This document shows, piece by piece, positions 45,200-56,015 of a stretch of 64,000 nt of DNA. Each line of letters begins with the position of its first letter. Position 1 is the stretch's first letter. The stretch covers positions 744,001 to 808,000 of the forward strand of contig NZ_CANLGX010000001.1 in NCBI RefSeq assembly GCF_947490415.1. The letters run 5' to 3'. This DNA comes from an uncultured Eudoraea sp. (GTDB lineage Bacteria; Bacteroidota; Bacteroidia; Flavobacteriales; Flavobacteriaceae). The notes under the pieces were generated by a model. That model was not told the DNA's origin, did no database searches, and saw nothing but the letters and a program-made list of their open reading frames with translations. The translations under genes and the position numbers were made by a program.

Positions 45200-47611
45200 T
45201 TATTCGTTTTCCAGTCGTTGTAGCTCACTTTTCTTTATGTTCTGATCGGTTTTGTTAAGTCGGTAATTCCCCAGGTTATAGGTAAAGCCAAGGCGTACAA
45301 ATTGTTTTTCCGGGGCCTCGTATAAGGAATTATCCTGATTGGCATAGCGGGTTGTAAAAGTGTAATTAGCCCGGCGTAAAAGGTCTTCCGCAATAAGGGA
45401 AATCACCGCCCTGTTATCCCATAGAGTTTTGCGCAATCCAATATTCAATGAAATGGTTTCGTCTACTTTATATGCACCATACAGAAACGGGCTTACATAA
45501 GTTAAAGAAAGGTCCCCTGTAAAACTCCCGTCTTTAGATAAAGTAAATGAATTATTCAGATACCCGTAATAACCGGTCACCTGGTTGGTATAGGTTTCAA
45601 TAGTACTTTCCTCAGCCAAAAAGGTCTCGTCTTCATAAAAAAGGGAGTTATAAAAATACATGGACCAAAACGGGGTAATAGAAGTAGAAATAGTAAAATC
45701 CAGTCCATAAGAGGTGCTTTCCTGCACATTCTGCCTGGTCTCTCTTAAGATCTGATTTTGATTGTCCTGGAAAGTCAAACTACTTATATATCGTCCATTA
45801 TCTCTGTAATATAGGCCTATAAAATAAGTGTCTTTGATCGTATAATTTAAGTTAAAATTATGGCTGAAATTGGGAACCAGGTTTGGGTTCCCTTCAATAT
45901 AATTATTCTCGTTAAGAAAATACCGGAATGGGTTCAGGTCGGCGTAGTTAGGCCGGGTAAGTTTTCTGCTATAATCAAAGCTAAGGCTGTTGGCTTTCCC
46001 TAATTTCCTGGAAAGGTAGAAAGACGGAAATAATTCAAAGTAGTTCTGCGTATTGATCTGCAAGGTTGTTTCCGAATTCGATTCTATGTCGGTTTGTTCC
46101 GCCCTCAGGCCAAGTTTAAGAGACCATTTGTTCCAGTCCTGGGAAAGACTGGCATAGCCGGCAAACACCCCTTCTCTGTAATTAAAATTATCGGACAAGG
46201 CGATGTCAAAGGGGGGTTGCGTATCATTTACATCAAAATAATCAATCCCGCTTTTAGATTCAATCCATGAGCCTTTTAGTCCGCTCTCAAAAATGCCCGA
46301 TTTTATGGGCGTAATAAAATCTAATTGCCCTGTAAAAATATTGATGTCCTGAAGGGCATCCGTAGCAAAAGTAAAATTCCGCATAAAGGCTCCGGCAGCA
46401 TCAAAATAATCACTGGATCCCTCTTGCTGGCGAGATAGTTCATAATACGTATAGTGCGCATTAGCCTTTAATGTGGCACCCTCTTTTTTCAGCTTGCGTT
46501 CATAATTGAGATCAAAGGCAAGGTTCACAAGGTCATCTTTAATTGTACTATTATTTTGTAGGGTGGAATCGAGCACTCCGGAGCTGTTACGCATTTCGGT
46601 AGCCAGTTCATTTTCAAATCTTTTATTTGGGGAAAAGGTTAAGTTGGAAGTGAAATTTAGCAGATCGCGCTGACTAGGCCTATAATCAAAGATCAAATTG
46701 GCTTGCTGACCCTGTGAACGGGTAATTTGTTCTAATTCGGTATTCCAGCGTGCAAAAACATCCTCCTGATCATTAATAAAGTTAATTCGGTTGTTTGACC
46801 TTTTAAATTCTTTTCTCGGATTGAACACATAATTGGCAAAAATACTGATTTTGTCATTTTTGTAATAATGACTGGTTCCCAGGTTGTATTTAGCAAAAAC
46901 AGCCTGTGTATACAGACCCCTTATGTTGCCTTTATAACCAGGCACTATATTCTCCTTGGTACGGATATTGAGAATGGAACCATCTTCCGCTTCAAAACTG
47001 GCCGGGGGATTTGGAATGACCTCTACAGAGGAAATCATATCACCGGAAAGTCCCTTTAAAAAATCCTGGATTTCGGTTGGGGATAATTGTATTTTACGAT
47101 CATTAAGATAAACTGTCGCTGGTGTTCCCCGTATTTCCAGATTGTCCTGTGTGAGTATGACCCCCGGGGCATTGCGGAGGATGTCCCAGGAGCTTCCTTC
47201 AGCCATTACTGTATTTTCAACATTGAAAATAATCCGGTCTGCCTTTCGCTCTATCGTAGGCTTCTGACCTGTAACTACTACCTCATTCAGCCATTCGCTG
47301 TCGGGCTCCAGGATAAGAGCGCCAATTTGTATATTTCTTTTTATTTCCAATGCCACCAGGGTAGACTTATACCCGAAGTATTTTGCCTGCAAATAGTATA
47401 CGTCTTCTGGGATGTCCTCCAGAATAAAGTGTCCCGATTCATCCGCTAAAGTTCCATTTACCTGGGTATTATCCAATGCCTTCAGAAGTATCACGTTTGC
47501 ATATGGAAGTGGTTTCCCGTCTGTATCTTTTACAGATCCAACCACATCATAGGTCTGGCTGGCCATGGCTAAGGGTAATATTCCTAAGACAAATAGTATG
47601 GGGAATCTCAC
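45200..47611 (-). CDS. outer membrane beta-barrel / TonB-dependent receptor family protein
   Basis: CarboxypepD_reg-like N-terminus, NEVVVTGQKPTIERKADRIIFNVENTVMAEGSSWDILRNAPGV. Confidence 0.9.
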   Translation of the reverse strand: MRFPILFVLGILPLAMASQTYDVVGSVKDTDGKPLPYANVILLKALDNTQVNGTLADESGHFILEDIPEDVYYLQAKYFGYKSTLVALEIKRNIQIGALILEPDSEWLNEVVVTGQKPTIERKADRIIFNVENTVMAEGSSWDILRNAPGVILTQDNLEIRGTPATVYLNDRKIQLSPTEIQDFLKGLSGDMISSVEVIPNPPASFEAEDGSILNIRTKENIVPGYKGNIRGLYTQAVFAKYNLGTSHYYKNDKISIFANYVFNPRKEFKRSNNRINFINDQEDVFARWNTELEQITRSQGQQANLIFDYRPSQRDLLNFTSNLTFSPNKRFENELATEMRNSSGVLDSTLQNNSTIKDDLVNLAFDLNYERKLKKEGATLKANAHYTYYELSRQQEGSSDYFDAAGAFMRNFTFATDALQDINIFTGQLDFITPIKSGIFESGLKGSWIESKSGIDYFDVNDTQPPFDIALSDNFNYREGVFAGYASLSQDWNKWSLKLGLRAEQTDIESNSETTLQINTQNYFELFPSFYLSRKLGKANSLSFDYSRKLTRPNYADLNPFRYFLNENNYIEGNPNLVPNFSHNFNLNYTIKDTYFIGLYYRDNGRYISSLTFQDNQNQILRETRQNVQESTSYGLDFTISTSITPFWSMYFYNSLFYEDETFLAEESTIETYTNQVTGYYGYLNNSFTLSKDGSFTGDLSLTYVSPFLYGAYKVDETISLNIGLRKTLWDNRAVISLIAEDLLRRANYTFTTRYANQDNSLYEAPEKQFVRLGFTYNLGNYRLNKTDQNIKKSELQRLENE

Positions 47612-47798
47612 AATATTGGTAGGTTAGTCCGTAAAGCTATAAAATAATTTACGTTATACATGTAAAAGGGAGGTGATTGTTTCTAATTATCTCATTGGTT
47701 CGCCCTGCACCATTCCACAGAATTCTTTACGCCATTTACGAGATATGGGCTAGTTGCCCAACCAGCGGGCCCTTTTAATTAGTGTACTTCTGCGGAAA

Positions 47799-49025
47799 TC
47801 AGAATGTGATTGGCGCTTCAAGGGTTTGGTCATTGCGCAATACCTGCACTGTGGTGGTGTCACCCGGCTCAAAAGCAGACAGGGCGCGCATATAACTCAT
47901 CATGTCCACCACGGTACTGTCTCCAAGTTGAACCACAATATCCCCTTTTTGTAAACCTGCTTTTTGTGCCGGTTTATATTCACTTATCCCATCAATACGC
48001 ATCCCTTTCCCTTCAAACATATAATCCGGGATTACCCCTAGCGCTACTTTGAACCTCGGAACTTCTTCACTCTCATTTTTGGTTTTCCTGAATGTTAGTT
48101 TTTCATCGTCATCCAATTCCTGAACAAGGCTTAACAAGTAGGAGCTTATCAGTCGCATCCCCTCATAATTCAATTTCTCTGCATCATCTGAGGGCTTGTG
48201 GTAGTCTTCATGTTGTCCTGTAAAAAAATGTAAGACCGGGATGTCCTGCAGATAGAATGAGGTGTGGTCAGAAGGGCCTACGCCCGATTCTTTTAACACC
48301 AGTTTAAACCCCGGGTTTGAGGCATTCAATACCTGGGGCCAGATGGGAGAAGTTCCGGTACCACTAACTGAAAGGGTTTTGTCTTCCCTTAGCCTTCCCA
48401 CCATATCCAGGTTAAGCATATAGGAAACCCCTCCCAGATCAAGAGTAGGGTTTTTTGTAAAAAAATTGGACCCTAATAATCCCATTTCCTCGCCGGAAAA
48501 AGCGATAAACAGATAGTTTTTAGAAAGTTTTGTGCCCCTGATTTTATTTGCCAGATCCAGGAGTACCGCCACACCACTGGCATTATCATCTGCGCCATTA
48601 TGAACCGCCGGTTCGCCCCTGTATAACGAGCCTTCACCTCCATATCCCAAATGGTCATAGTGGGCGCCAATGACTACGGTAGTTGAAGAATTATTATCGA
48701 TAAAACCAATAACATTAGTCCCGGTTATTGTGCTGTCGCCGGTCTCTTGAAAACCTACTTGCTGATGCGGATCGGTCTTTGGTTTAAAAGTAAAGGTCTG
48801 GTAATAGGTTCCTGCATGTCCTTTAGGCTCCAGTCTCATTTCAGTCATCAGTCCCATGATATATTCCGCAGCCTTGATTTCTTCTTCAGTTCCGGTTTCC
48901 CTTCCTTTAAATTCATCACTAGCGAGGACCTTAACCTCTTCTTCCATAGAGGCTATTTTGGGTTGCTCTGTTTTACATCCGAAGGCAAGTATAAAAAATA
49001 CGCCGAGAATTATTTTTTTCATCAA
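47799..49025 (-). CDS. M28 family peptidase with PDZ domain
   Basis: VVIGAHYDHLGYGGEGSLYRGEPAVHNGADDNASGVAVLLDLA; C-terminal PDZ-like KAGLQKGDIVVQLGD. Confidence 0.92.
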   Translation of the reverse strand: MMKKIILGVFFILAFGCKTEQPKIASMEEEVKVLASDEFKGRETGTEEEIKAAEYIMGLMTEMRLEPKGHAGTYYQTFTFKPKTDPHQQVGFQETGDSTITGTNVIGFIDNNSSTTVVIGAHYDHLGYGGEGSLYRGEPAVHNGADDNASGVAVLLDLANKIRGTKLSKNYLFIAFSGEEMGLLGSNFFTKNPTLDLGGVSYMLNLDMVGRLREDKTLSVSGTGTSPIWPQVLNASNPGFKLVLKESGVGPSDHTSFYLQDIPVLHFFTGQHEDYHKPSDDAEKLNYEGMRLISSYLLSLVQELDDDEKLTFRKTKNESEEVPRFKVALGVIPDYMFEGKGMRIDGISEYKPAQKAGLQKGDIVVQLGDSTVVDMMSYMRALSAFEPGDTTTVQVLRNDQTLEAPITF

Positions 49026-49060
49026 TTTTGCGTCTAATTTTGTTCAAAATTAAACATCCT

Positions 49061-50167
49061 ATGAAAACTTTAGTGGCATTCTTTCTTTTATTAGTGTTTT
49101 TTGGTTGCAAAACCGATTCAAAAAAACCGCTTCCGGAAAAGGAAAATTCCAGCTCCGTAATGGCCGGAGCAGATACGCTGATCTATGAAGAGGAAAGGCA
49201 TTTTAAAGCTATTCGCCAGGTCACTTTTGGCGGGGACAATGCGGAGGCCTATTGGAGTTTTGACGATAGCAAACTTCTTTTTCAGTCGAACAATCCCGGA
49301 TGGGGCATGCAGTGCGATCAGATGTTTCTTATGAATTTTGAAGAGACTTTCAAGGATAGCAAACCCCCTATGATAAGTACAGGAATGGGGCGAACTACCT
49401 GTGGCTATTTTCTCCCCGATAACGAGCAGTTTATATATGCTTCCACACATTTAGTAAACAAAGAATGCCCTGAAGTGCCTTTGCGCAAAAACGGGAAATA
49501 CGTTTGGCCTGTATATGATTCCTTCGACATATTTGTGGCGGATCTCAAGGGCAATATAGTTAAACAACTTACCAACGAGCCGGGTTATGATGCTGAAGCT
49601 ACTGTTTCTCCTCAGGGAAATAAAATAGTGTTTACATCTACCAGAAATGGTGATCTGGAATTGTATACCATGAATTTAGATGGTACAGAAGTTTTACAAA
49701 TAACAGATGAGTTGGGTTATGACGGGGGAGCTTTTTTCTCTCCTGACGGCACAAAAATCATTTTCAGGGCTTCAAGGCCAAAAACGGAGGAAGCCATAAG
49801 AGAATATAAAGAATTACTGGCCCAGGGACTGGTACAACCTACGGAGATGGAACTTTTTATCTGCAATGCGGATGGCAGTGATTTAAAGCAACTGACTTTT
49901 CTTGGAAATGCCAACTGGAGTCCCTTCTTCCACCCTTCCGGGGAAAAGATTCTATTTTCAAGTAACTTTGAAGCCGAAAAAGGTTTCCCTTTTAATCTCT
50001 ATCTTATTGATACGGACGGGAAGAATTTGGAACGGGTTACCCATGGAAAAACTTTTGATGCCTTCCCCGTATTTTCGAATAATGGGAAATTCCTGGCTTT
50101 TTCAAGTAACCGCAACAATGGCGGAACACGCGACACCAATTTGTTTATTGCCGAGTGGCAGGATTAA
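49061..50167 (+). CDS. TolB-like beta-propeller lipoprotein
   Basis: PD40 repeats SPQGNKIVFTSTRNGDLELYTMNLDGTEVLQIT. Confidence 0.88.
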   Translation: MKTLVAFFLLLVFFGCKTDSKKPLPEKENSSSVMAGADTLIYEEERHFKAIRQVTFGGDNAEAYWSFDDSKLLFQSNNPGWGMQCDQMFLMNFEETFKDSKPPMISTGMGRTTCGYFLPDNEQFIYASTHLVNKECPEVPLRKNGKYVWPVYDSFDIFVADLKGNIVKQLTNEPGYDAEATVSPQGNKIVFTSTRNGDLELYTMNLDGTEVLQITDELGYDGGAFFSPDGTKIIFRASRPKTEEAIREYKELLAQGLVQPTEMELFICNADGSDLKQLTFLGNANWSPFFHPSGEKILFSSNFEAEKGFPFNLYLIDTDGKNLERVTHGKTFDAFPVFSNNGKFLAFSSNRNNGGTRDTNLFIAEWQD

Positions 50168-50219
50168 GAAGTAGAAAAATGTATCTTTGCAGCCAATTTG
50201 AAATAGCCAGAGTAAGAAA

Positions 50220-52016
50220 ATGAAACACATTCGTAATTTCTGTATTATCGCTCACATAGACCATGGCAAGAGTACTTTGGCAGACAGGCTGTTAGATTTT
50301 ACAGGTTCTGTAACGGAACGCGAAAAAAAAGAACAGCTTTTAGATAATATGGATCTGGAGCGCGAGCGTGGAATTACCATTAAGAGTCATGCTATTCAGA
50401 TGGAATACGAACATGAAGGCGAGGCGTATATTCTCAATTTAATAGACACGCCCGGCCACGTGGATTTCTCCTATGAAGTGTCTCGCTCAATAGCGGCATG
50501 TGAGGGGGCCCTTTTAGTGGTAGATGCAGCCCAGAGCATACAGGCACAAACCATTTCGAATTTATACCTGGCTCTGGAAAATGATCTTGAAATTATTCCG
50601 GTTTTAAATAAGGTCGATTTGCCTAGTGCCAGTCCCGAAGAAGTAACAGATGATATTGTAGAATTATTAGGGTGCAAACCTGAAGATGTAATCCCGGCCA
50701 GTGCTAAAACAGGGTTTGGGATTCATGAAATTTTAACGGCTATTATAGATCGTATTCCTCCTCCGAAAGGGAATACTGATGAGCCGTTGCAAGCCCTTGT
50801 TTTTGATTCTGTATATAATTCATTCAGGGGGGTGGAAACTTATTTTAAAGTCATAAACGGTGTTATCAAAAAAGGTCAGAAAATTAAATTTGTGGCTACA
50901 GGCAAGACGTATTTTGCTGATGAAGTGGGTACCCTGAAACTTACCCAGGAACCTAAGCCAGAAATTAAAGCGGGAGATGTAGGCTACGTCATTACCGGAA
51001 TAAAGGATGCCAGGGAAGTAAAAGTTGGAGATACCATTACTGATGCAGTCAACCCTACGAAAAACGCTATTGCTGGTTTTGAAGATGTAAAACCTATGGT
51101 TTTTGCCGGTATTTACCCTGTAGATACGGAAGATTACGAAGAATTGCGTTCTTCCATGGAAAAGTTGCAGCTCAATGATGCCTCTTTAGTGTTTACTCCG
51201 GAAAGCAGTGCGGCCCTCGGTTTTGGTTTTCGATGTGGTTTTCTTGGAATGCTTCACATGGAGATAATACAGGAGCGTTTAGAGCGTGAATTTGATATGA
51301 CGGTGATCACTACGGTGCCAAACGTTAGTTATCATGCCTTTACTACAAAAAACCCGGATGTTCCATTGATTGTTAATAACCCGAGCGACCTTCCGGATCC
51401 TTCTACCCTGGCAAGGGTTGAAGAACCTTATATAAAAGCCACAATAATTACCAAATCAGATTTTGTAGGAAATGTAATGTCCCTTTGTATAGATAAGCGG
51501 GGGCAGATTACCAATCAAACCTATCTTACTCCGGAGCGGGTTGAACTAAATTTTGACATGCCCCTAGCAGAGATTGTGTTTGATTTTTATGACAGGCTTA
51601 AAACTGTTTCTAAAGGCTACGCCTCCTTTGATTATTCCCCTATAGGTATGCGGGTTTCCAAACTGGTTCGGGTGGATATTTTGCTGAATGCGCAACCGGT
51701 TGATGCTTTGTCTGCTCTTATACATTTTGATAATGCCCACTACATAGGCAAAAGAATGTGTGAGAAATTAAAGGAATTAATTCCAAGGCAACAGTTTGAT
51801 ATTCCAATACAGGCGGCCATAGGTGCTAAAATTATTTCCCGGGAAACCATAAAAGCATTGCGAAAAGATGTAACCGCCAAATGTTATGGTGGAGACATTT
51901 CAAGGAAAAGAAAGTTATTGGAAAAACAAAAGAAAGGTAAAAAACGCATGCGCCAGGTGGGTAATGTTGAAATTCCACAACAGGCATTTATGGCGGTACT
52001 TAAATTGAACGACTAA
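50220..52016 (+). CDS. lepA: elongation factor 4
   Basis: [29 protein letters not shown] ... full-length LepA. Confidence 0.98.
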   Translation: MKHIRNFCIIAHIDHGKSTLADRLLDFTGSVTEREKKEQLLDNMDLERERGITIKSHAIQMEYEHEGEAYILNLIDTPGHVDFSYEVSRSIAACEGALLVVDAAQSIQAQTISNLYLALENDLEIIPVLNKVDLPSASPEEVTDDIVELLGCKPEDVIPASAKTGFGIHEILTAIIDRIPPPKGNTDEPLQALVFDSVYNSFRGVETYFKVINGVIKKGQKIKFVATGKTYFADEVGTLKLTQEPKPEIKAGDVGYVITGIKDAREVKVGDTITDAVNPTKNAIAGFEDVKPMVFAGIYPVDTEDYEELRSSMEKLQLNDASLVFTPESSAALGFGFRCGFLGMLHMEIIQERLEREFDMTVITTVPNVSYHAFTTKNPDVPLIVNNPSDLPDPSTLARVEEPYIKATIITKSDFVGNVMSLCIDKRGQITNQTYLTPERVELNFDMPLAEIVFDFYDRLKTVSKGYASFDYSPIGMRVSKLVRVDILLNAQPVDALSALIHFDNAHYIGKRMCEKLKELIPRQQFDIPIQAAIGAKIISRETIKALRKDVTAKCYGGDISRKRKLLEKQKKGKKRMRQVGNVEIPQQAFMAVLKLND

Positions 52017-52105
52017 TTTTCCTCTTTTAACTTACAATATTTATAAGTAAATACAATGTTTTTGACTTGACTTAGTTAATAGTTAAAGTTTAAAATTCCC
52101 CGTCA

Positions 52106-52339
52106 ATGACTACTTATATTGCCGAATTTCGTGCTGTGCATAAGCTGATACAGATAATACAACATTCTGTTTTTACCTGGAAACAGGAAGGTGGCGAAAT
52201 TGATTCGGACCTGCTGCAGGGTAAGATAAAAAGAGAATCAGCGGTTCATTTTTATAAATTAATGGCCGGAGAACAATTTGAAGTTTCTTTGGATGACATT
52301 TCCGTGGAAATTACCAAAACTGCCCCATTTAATGGTTAG
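52106..52339 (+). CDS. hypothetical protein
   Basis: 77 aa ORF. Confidence 0.5.
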   Translation: MTTYIAEFRAVHKLIQIIQHSVFTWKQEGGEIDSDLLQGKIKRESAVHFYKLMAGEQFEVSLDDISVEITKTAPFNG

Positions 52340-52443
52340 TCCATACCATGACTCAAGTATTTATTTATCCATAGTTTAAGGTTCATATAGGCATTCTCGA
52401 CAAATATTTCTAAATTGAGTGTGTTTTAGATTGTACTTTAAAA

Positions 52444-54087
52444 ATGAGAATGCTCCGGCAGTGTATACTTTTTTTCTTCTTATCAACAGTGCTGTTAGCT
52501 CAGGAAAGTATGCTTTCCACAGAGCAATGGACTACGCTTGAAATTACGCTTACCAGCAAAACAGACTACGAAAATCCTTATAAAGACGTTGCGGTTTGGG
52601 CAGATTTTACAAACCAAAAAGACGATACTATAAAAAGGCCTGCTTTTTGGGACGGGGATAATATTTGGAAAATAAGATTTACCTCTCCGGATACAATTAG
52701 TACCTGGAAATGGCTGTCATATGCATCCAATGAACAAGACCTGGGGCTTCATGGGGCAACAGGTGCTGTCAGTGCCAAACCATACAGTGGCGACAACCAA
52801 TTACTGGCTAATGGGTTGCTAAAAATGGCAAAAGGTAACCGAAATGTAATACAGCACTCCGGTAAATCATTTTTAGTTGTAGGAGATACCCCCTGGGCAA
52901 TTCCTTTCAGGGCAACGGTAGACCAGGTTGCTACATATGCCCGCGACAGGCAGAAAAAGGGGTTTAATTCTGCATTGCTTATGAGCTTACAGCCAGACAT
53001 GAATGCCGTGGGGCCCGATGAAAGGAATACTTCGCAAGGTTTCAAAAGAGCTTTTGAGGATTTGTCTGATGGACATATCAATATATTGAATCCTTCATAT
53101 TTTCAAACGTTAGATCAGATAATAGGCGTACTCATTAAGCATGAGATTGTTCCTGTTTATCAGCCGGTATTTCACGGTTTTGGATGGAAGGGTCTGAAAG
53201 TGCTGGGCAATACGATAAACCCTGAAGAATATGTGCGCTATTGCAAATATCTCCTTGCGCGCTACGGCAGCAAACCTGCCATTTGGCTTATTGCAGGAGA
53301 CCATGACGGTAATGATCCAGGTGTAAAAGAAAGTGGAGAAATGTTTCAGGAATGGGACAGTTATGGCCAGCCTACCGGACTGCATTATAATCCATGTGAT
53401 GATTATATGGCTGAGTGGGCGGTAAATGACCCCAGTAAACATTGTATGCACTTTAATAAGACACATCAGGATAAAGAGTGGCTGGATTTTCAATGGGCAC
53501 AAACAGGGCATGATGGAGCACACCAATATCACAAAGTAGAGAAAATGTACGATAATCTTCCCACTAAAGGCGTGGCCAATGGTGAACCTACCTATGAAGG
53601 AATGAACGATGGTAAAAATGGGCTGGGCTGGTGGCAGGGCGAGGAGGCCTGGATGCAATTAATGCATGGGGGAACTATGGGAATTGTATATGGTGCGGCC
53701 AGTCTTTGGCAATGGAAGATAACAGCAGATGAAGAGGGCTGGACTGCCTGGTCTTCTCAACCTAAATCCTGGGAGGAAGCTTTATACATGGAAGGCTCCG
53801 TTTATGCAGGAATGGTGGGTAAAATTTTAGCTTCTTTAGATATGACTAATATAGAAAAACGTTGGGATTTGGCGGGTGGAAAACCATTACTGGCTAAACC
53901 CGGATCTTTATATATTTCATTTTTAAAAGAAGGTGGCGAAATTGAAATTAAATCCTTGCCTAAAGGAAAGGGCCTGCAATTTAATTGGACAAACCCTAAA
54001 AATGGCGAGGTCGTTGATTCCGGAAGTGTTGACTCAGGCAAATTTAACGCTCCGGATAATAACCCCTGGGTTTTGATTATTAATTAG
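52444..54087 (+). CDS. DUF4038/DUF5060-type putative glycoside hydrolase
   Basis: WTTLEITLTSKTDYENPYKDVAVWADFTN N-terminal domain; KSFLVVGDTPWAIPFRATVDQVATYARDRQKKGFNSALLM. Confidence 0.85.
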   Translation: MRMLRQCILFFFLSTVLLAQESMLSTEQWTTLEITLTSKTDYENPYKDVAVWADFTNQKDDTIKRPAFWDGDNIWKIRFTSPDTISTWKWLSYASNEQDLGLHGATGAVSAKPYSGDNQLLANGLLKMAKGNRNVIQHSGKSFLVVGDTPWAIPFRATVDQVATYARDRQKKGFNSALLMSLQPDMNAVGPDERNTSQGFKRAFEDLSDGHINILNPSYFQTLDQIIGVLIKHEIVPVYQPVFHGFGWKGLKVLGNTINPEEYVRYCKYLLARYGSKPAIWLIAGDHDGNDPGVKESGEMFQEWDSYGQPTGLHYNPCDDYMAEWAVNDPSKHCMHFNKTHQDKEWLDFQWAQTGHDGAHQYHKVEKMYDNLPTKGVANGEPTYEGMNDGKNGLGWWQGEEAWMQLMHGGTMGIVYGAASLWQWKITADEEGWTAWSSQPKSWEEALYMEGSVYAGMVGKILASLDMTNIEKRWDLAGGKPLLAKPGSLYISFLKEGGEIEIKSLPKGKGLQFNWTNPKNGEVVDSGSVDSGKFNAPDNNPWVLIIN

Positions 54088-54113
54088 GTTGTTAAGATTA
54101 CCAACCACATGAT

Positions 54114-55949
54114 TTAGGGTATTTTATCCATATCAAACATTTTGCCTAAATAGACCAGTTTGTAGCCATCAGAAATTGTGTTGAAGTTTTCACTGAATGA
54201 AGTAATGATGTGTATCTCCCCGTCAGGAGCTTTTATGAAAATTGGAATTATCTCATCATCTTCATTCGTTATGTCTATTAACTGTTGGTAATGTTTGCCA
54301 TTTTTAAGTTCAATTTCATGAACCGCCGGGTAACTCCTTATGGCTTCCATCAATTTTATGAAATCATCGGTATGGGAGAAGAGGCCTTCCTCAGGATTAT
54401 TCTGAGGATCGTTCATCTCTTCTGCGCTTACCAACCTGAAGGATCCATTTTCTCCAAATTGATGTTTAAACCTTTCTATGACATATTCATTGATTTCCGC
54501 ACTACCTGTTAGTGCCATCAAATACCCCATATCATTAAGTTCAATATTATCTCCTAAGGTATCTGAGTAAACATCTGCTACCATAGCCTCTAATCCAAGT
54601 TTTTTAGCCTGGTTAATATTTGCCTGGTTATTATCTATCAAAACCACATGTCTGTTGTTTTGTTTGAGGTAACTGGCTATAAGTCTTGACATTTTTGAAG
54701 CACCTATTATAAGAATTCCTTCTGAGTGTTTTAAAAATACCCCTAACAATCTGGCTACATAGCGAGCGGTGGTAGCATTTAATAGTACGGTCCCTAATAC
54801 AATCATAAAGACCAGCGGCGTAATATACTCAGCTCCGGGTTCGCCCTTTTGAAGTAATTTGGAACCAAAAAGTGAGGCAATACCGGCAGCTACAATACCC
54901 CTGGGGCCCACCCAGCTAATAAAGAGTTTTTCCTTAAATTTTAAGGAAGAGCCTTTTGTGCTTAAGAATACCCCTATAGGGCGTATAATAAAAACAATGG
55001 CAACAAATAAAATGGCGGTGTTCCAATTATATATCAACTCCATATCACTGATGTTAATATTAGCCGCAAGCAAAATAAAGAGGATAGAAATAAGCAACAC
55101 GCTTAAGGATTCCTTGAAATAAAGCAGCTCTTTAAGGTTTGGCAGGTCCAGATTACCCATAACCATTCCCATAACCACCACCGCAAGAAGTCCGGATTCG
55201 TGCGCCAAAATATCAGATTCCACATATACCAGCAGTACGACAGACAAGGAAACCACATTTAATAAATAGTGAGGCACATAATTCTTTTTAATAACAAACG
55301 CCAAAGCATGGGCAAACGTGAATCCAAAAGTGAATCCAAAAAGTAAAATCTTGCCAAAATCTATCAAGGCCGTTTTCGTATATTCCTGCCCTTCACCTAC
55401 ACTTATAAATTCAAAAACAAGTACTGCCACCAAAGCACCGATAGGGTCTATTAAAATTCCTTCCCATTTTAAAACCGCGGAAATATCCTTTTTCAAAGGA
55501 ATATTTCTCAGGATAGGCGTAATAACCGTTGGGCCGGTAACAATAATTAAGGATGAAAACAAAAATGATAACTGCCAGCTAAGGTCAAAAAGAAAATGTG
55601 CTGCAAACCCGGCGCAAAAAAAAGTAACCAAGGTACCAACCGTTATTAATTTAGAGATTACCGGCCCCACATTTCTAACTTCTGAACGTTTTAGCGTTAA
55701 GCCCCCTTCAAATAATATAATGCTAATTGCAAGTGAAAGAAAATAGTATAGGCCCTCTCCGGGGAAAAGTCCTTTTTCCCCATTCCAAACTGGTTCAATC
55801 AGTTTAGAACCATCCGCGGTATACAAAGTGGATATGGGCCCTACAAGAAGGCCAATTAGAATTAGAGGCAGGATGGCCGGCAGTTTTAAACGCCATGCAA
55901 ACCACTGTGCAATGATTCCTAAAATTATTATCCCGGCCAGCTCTAACAT
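54114..55949 (-). CDS. CPA1-type cation:proton antiporter with TrkA-N-like domain
   Basis: Multiple TM; ILIIGASKMSRLIASYLKQNNRHVVLIDNN. Confidence 0.9.
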   Translation of the reverse strand: MLELAGIIILGIIAQWFAWRLKLPAILPLILIGLLVGPISTLYTADGSKLIEPVWNGEKGLFPGEGLYYFLSLAISIILFEGGLTLKRSEVRNVGPVISKLITVGTLVTFFCAGFAAHFLFDLSWQLSFLFSSLIIVTGPTVITPILRNIPLKKDISAVLKWEGILIDPIGALVAVLVFEFISVGEGQEYTKTALIDFGKILLFGFTFGFTFAHALAFVIKKNYVPHYLLNVVSLSVVLLVYVESDILAHESGLLAVVVMGMVMGNLDLPNLKELLYFKESLSVLLISILFILLAANINISDMELIYNWNTAILFVAIVFIIRPIGVFLSTKGSSLKFKEKLFISWVGPRGIVAAGIASLFGSKLLQKGEPGAEYITPLVFMIVLGTVLLNATTARYVARLLGVFLKHSEGILIIGASKMSRLIASYLKQNNRHVVLIDNNQANINQAKKLGLEAMVADVYSDTLGDNIELNDMGYLMALTGSAEINEYVIERFKHQFGENGSFRLVSAEEMNDPQNNPEEGLFSHTDDFIKLMEAIRSYPAVHEIELKNGKHYQQLIDITNEDDEIIPIFIKAPDGEIHIITSFSENFNTISDGYKLVYLGKMFDMDKIP

Positions 55950-56015
55950 GCAAATGCTTTTTGTTAAATTTAGTGATTATTATAATGAAAAAATGAGGGT
56001 AATTTTACAAAAATA

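Noticed and set aside
53110-53658. 182-aa minus-strand ORF
   Set aside because: Antisense to the conserved glycoside-hydrolase-like gene 52444-54087; composition looks like a shadow ORF.
55318-55746. 142-aa plus-strand ORF
   Set aside because: Antisense shadow of the cation:proton antiporter gene.
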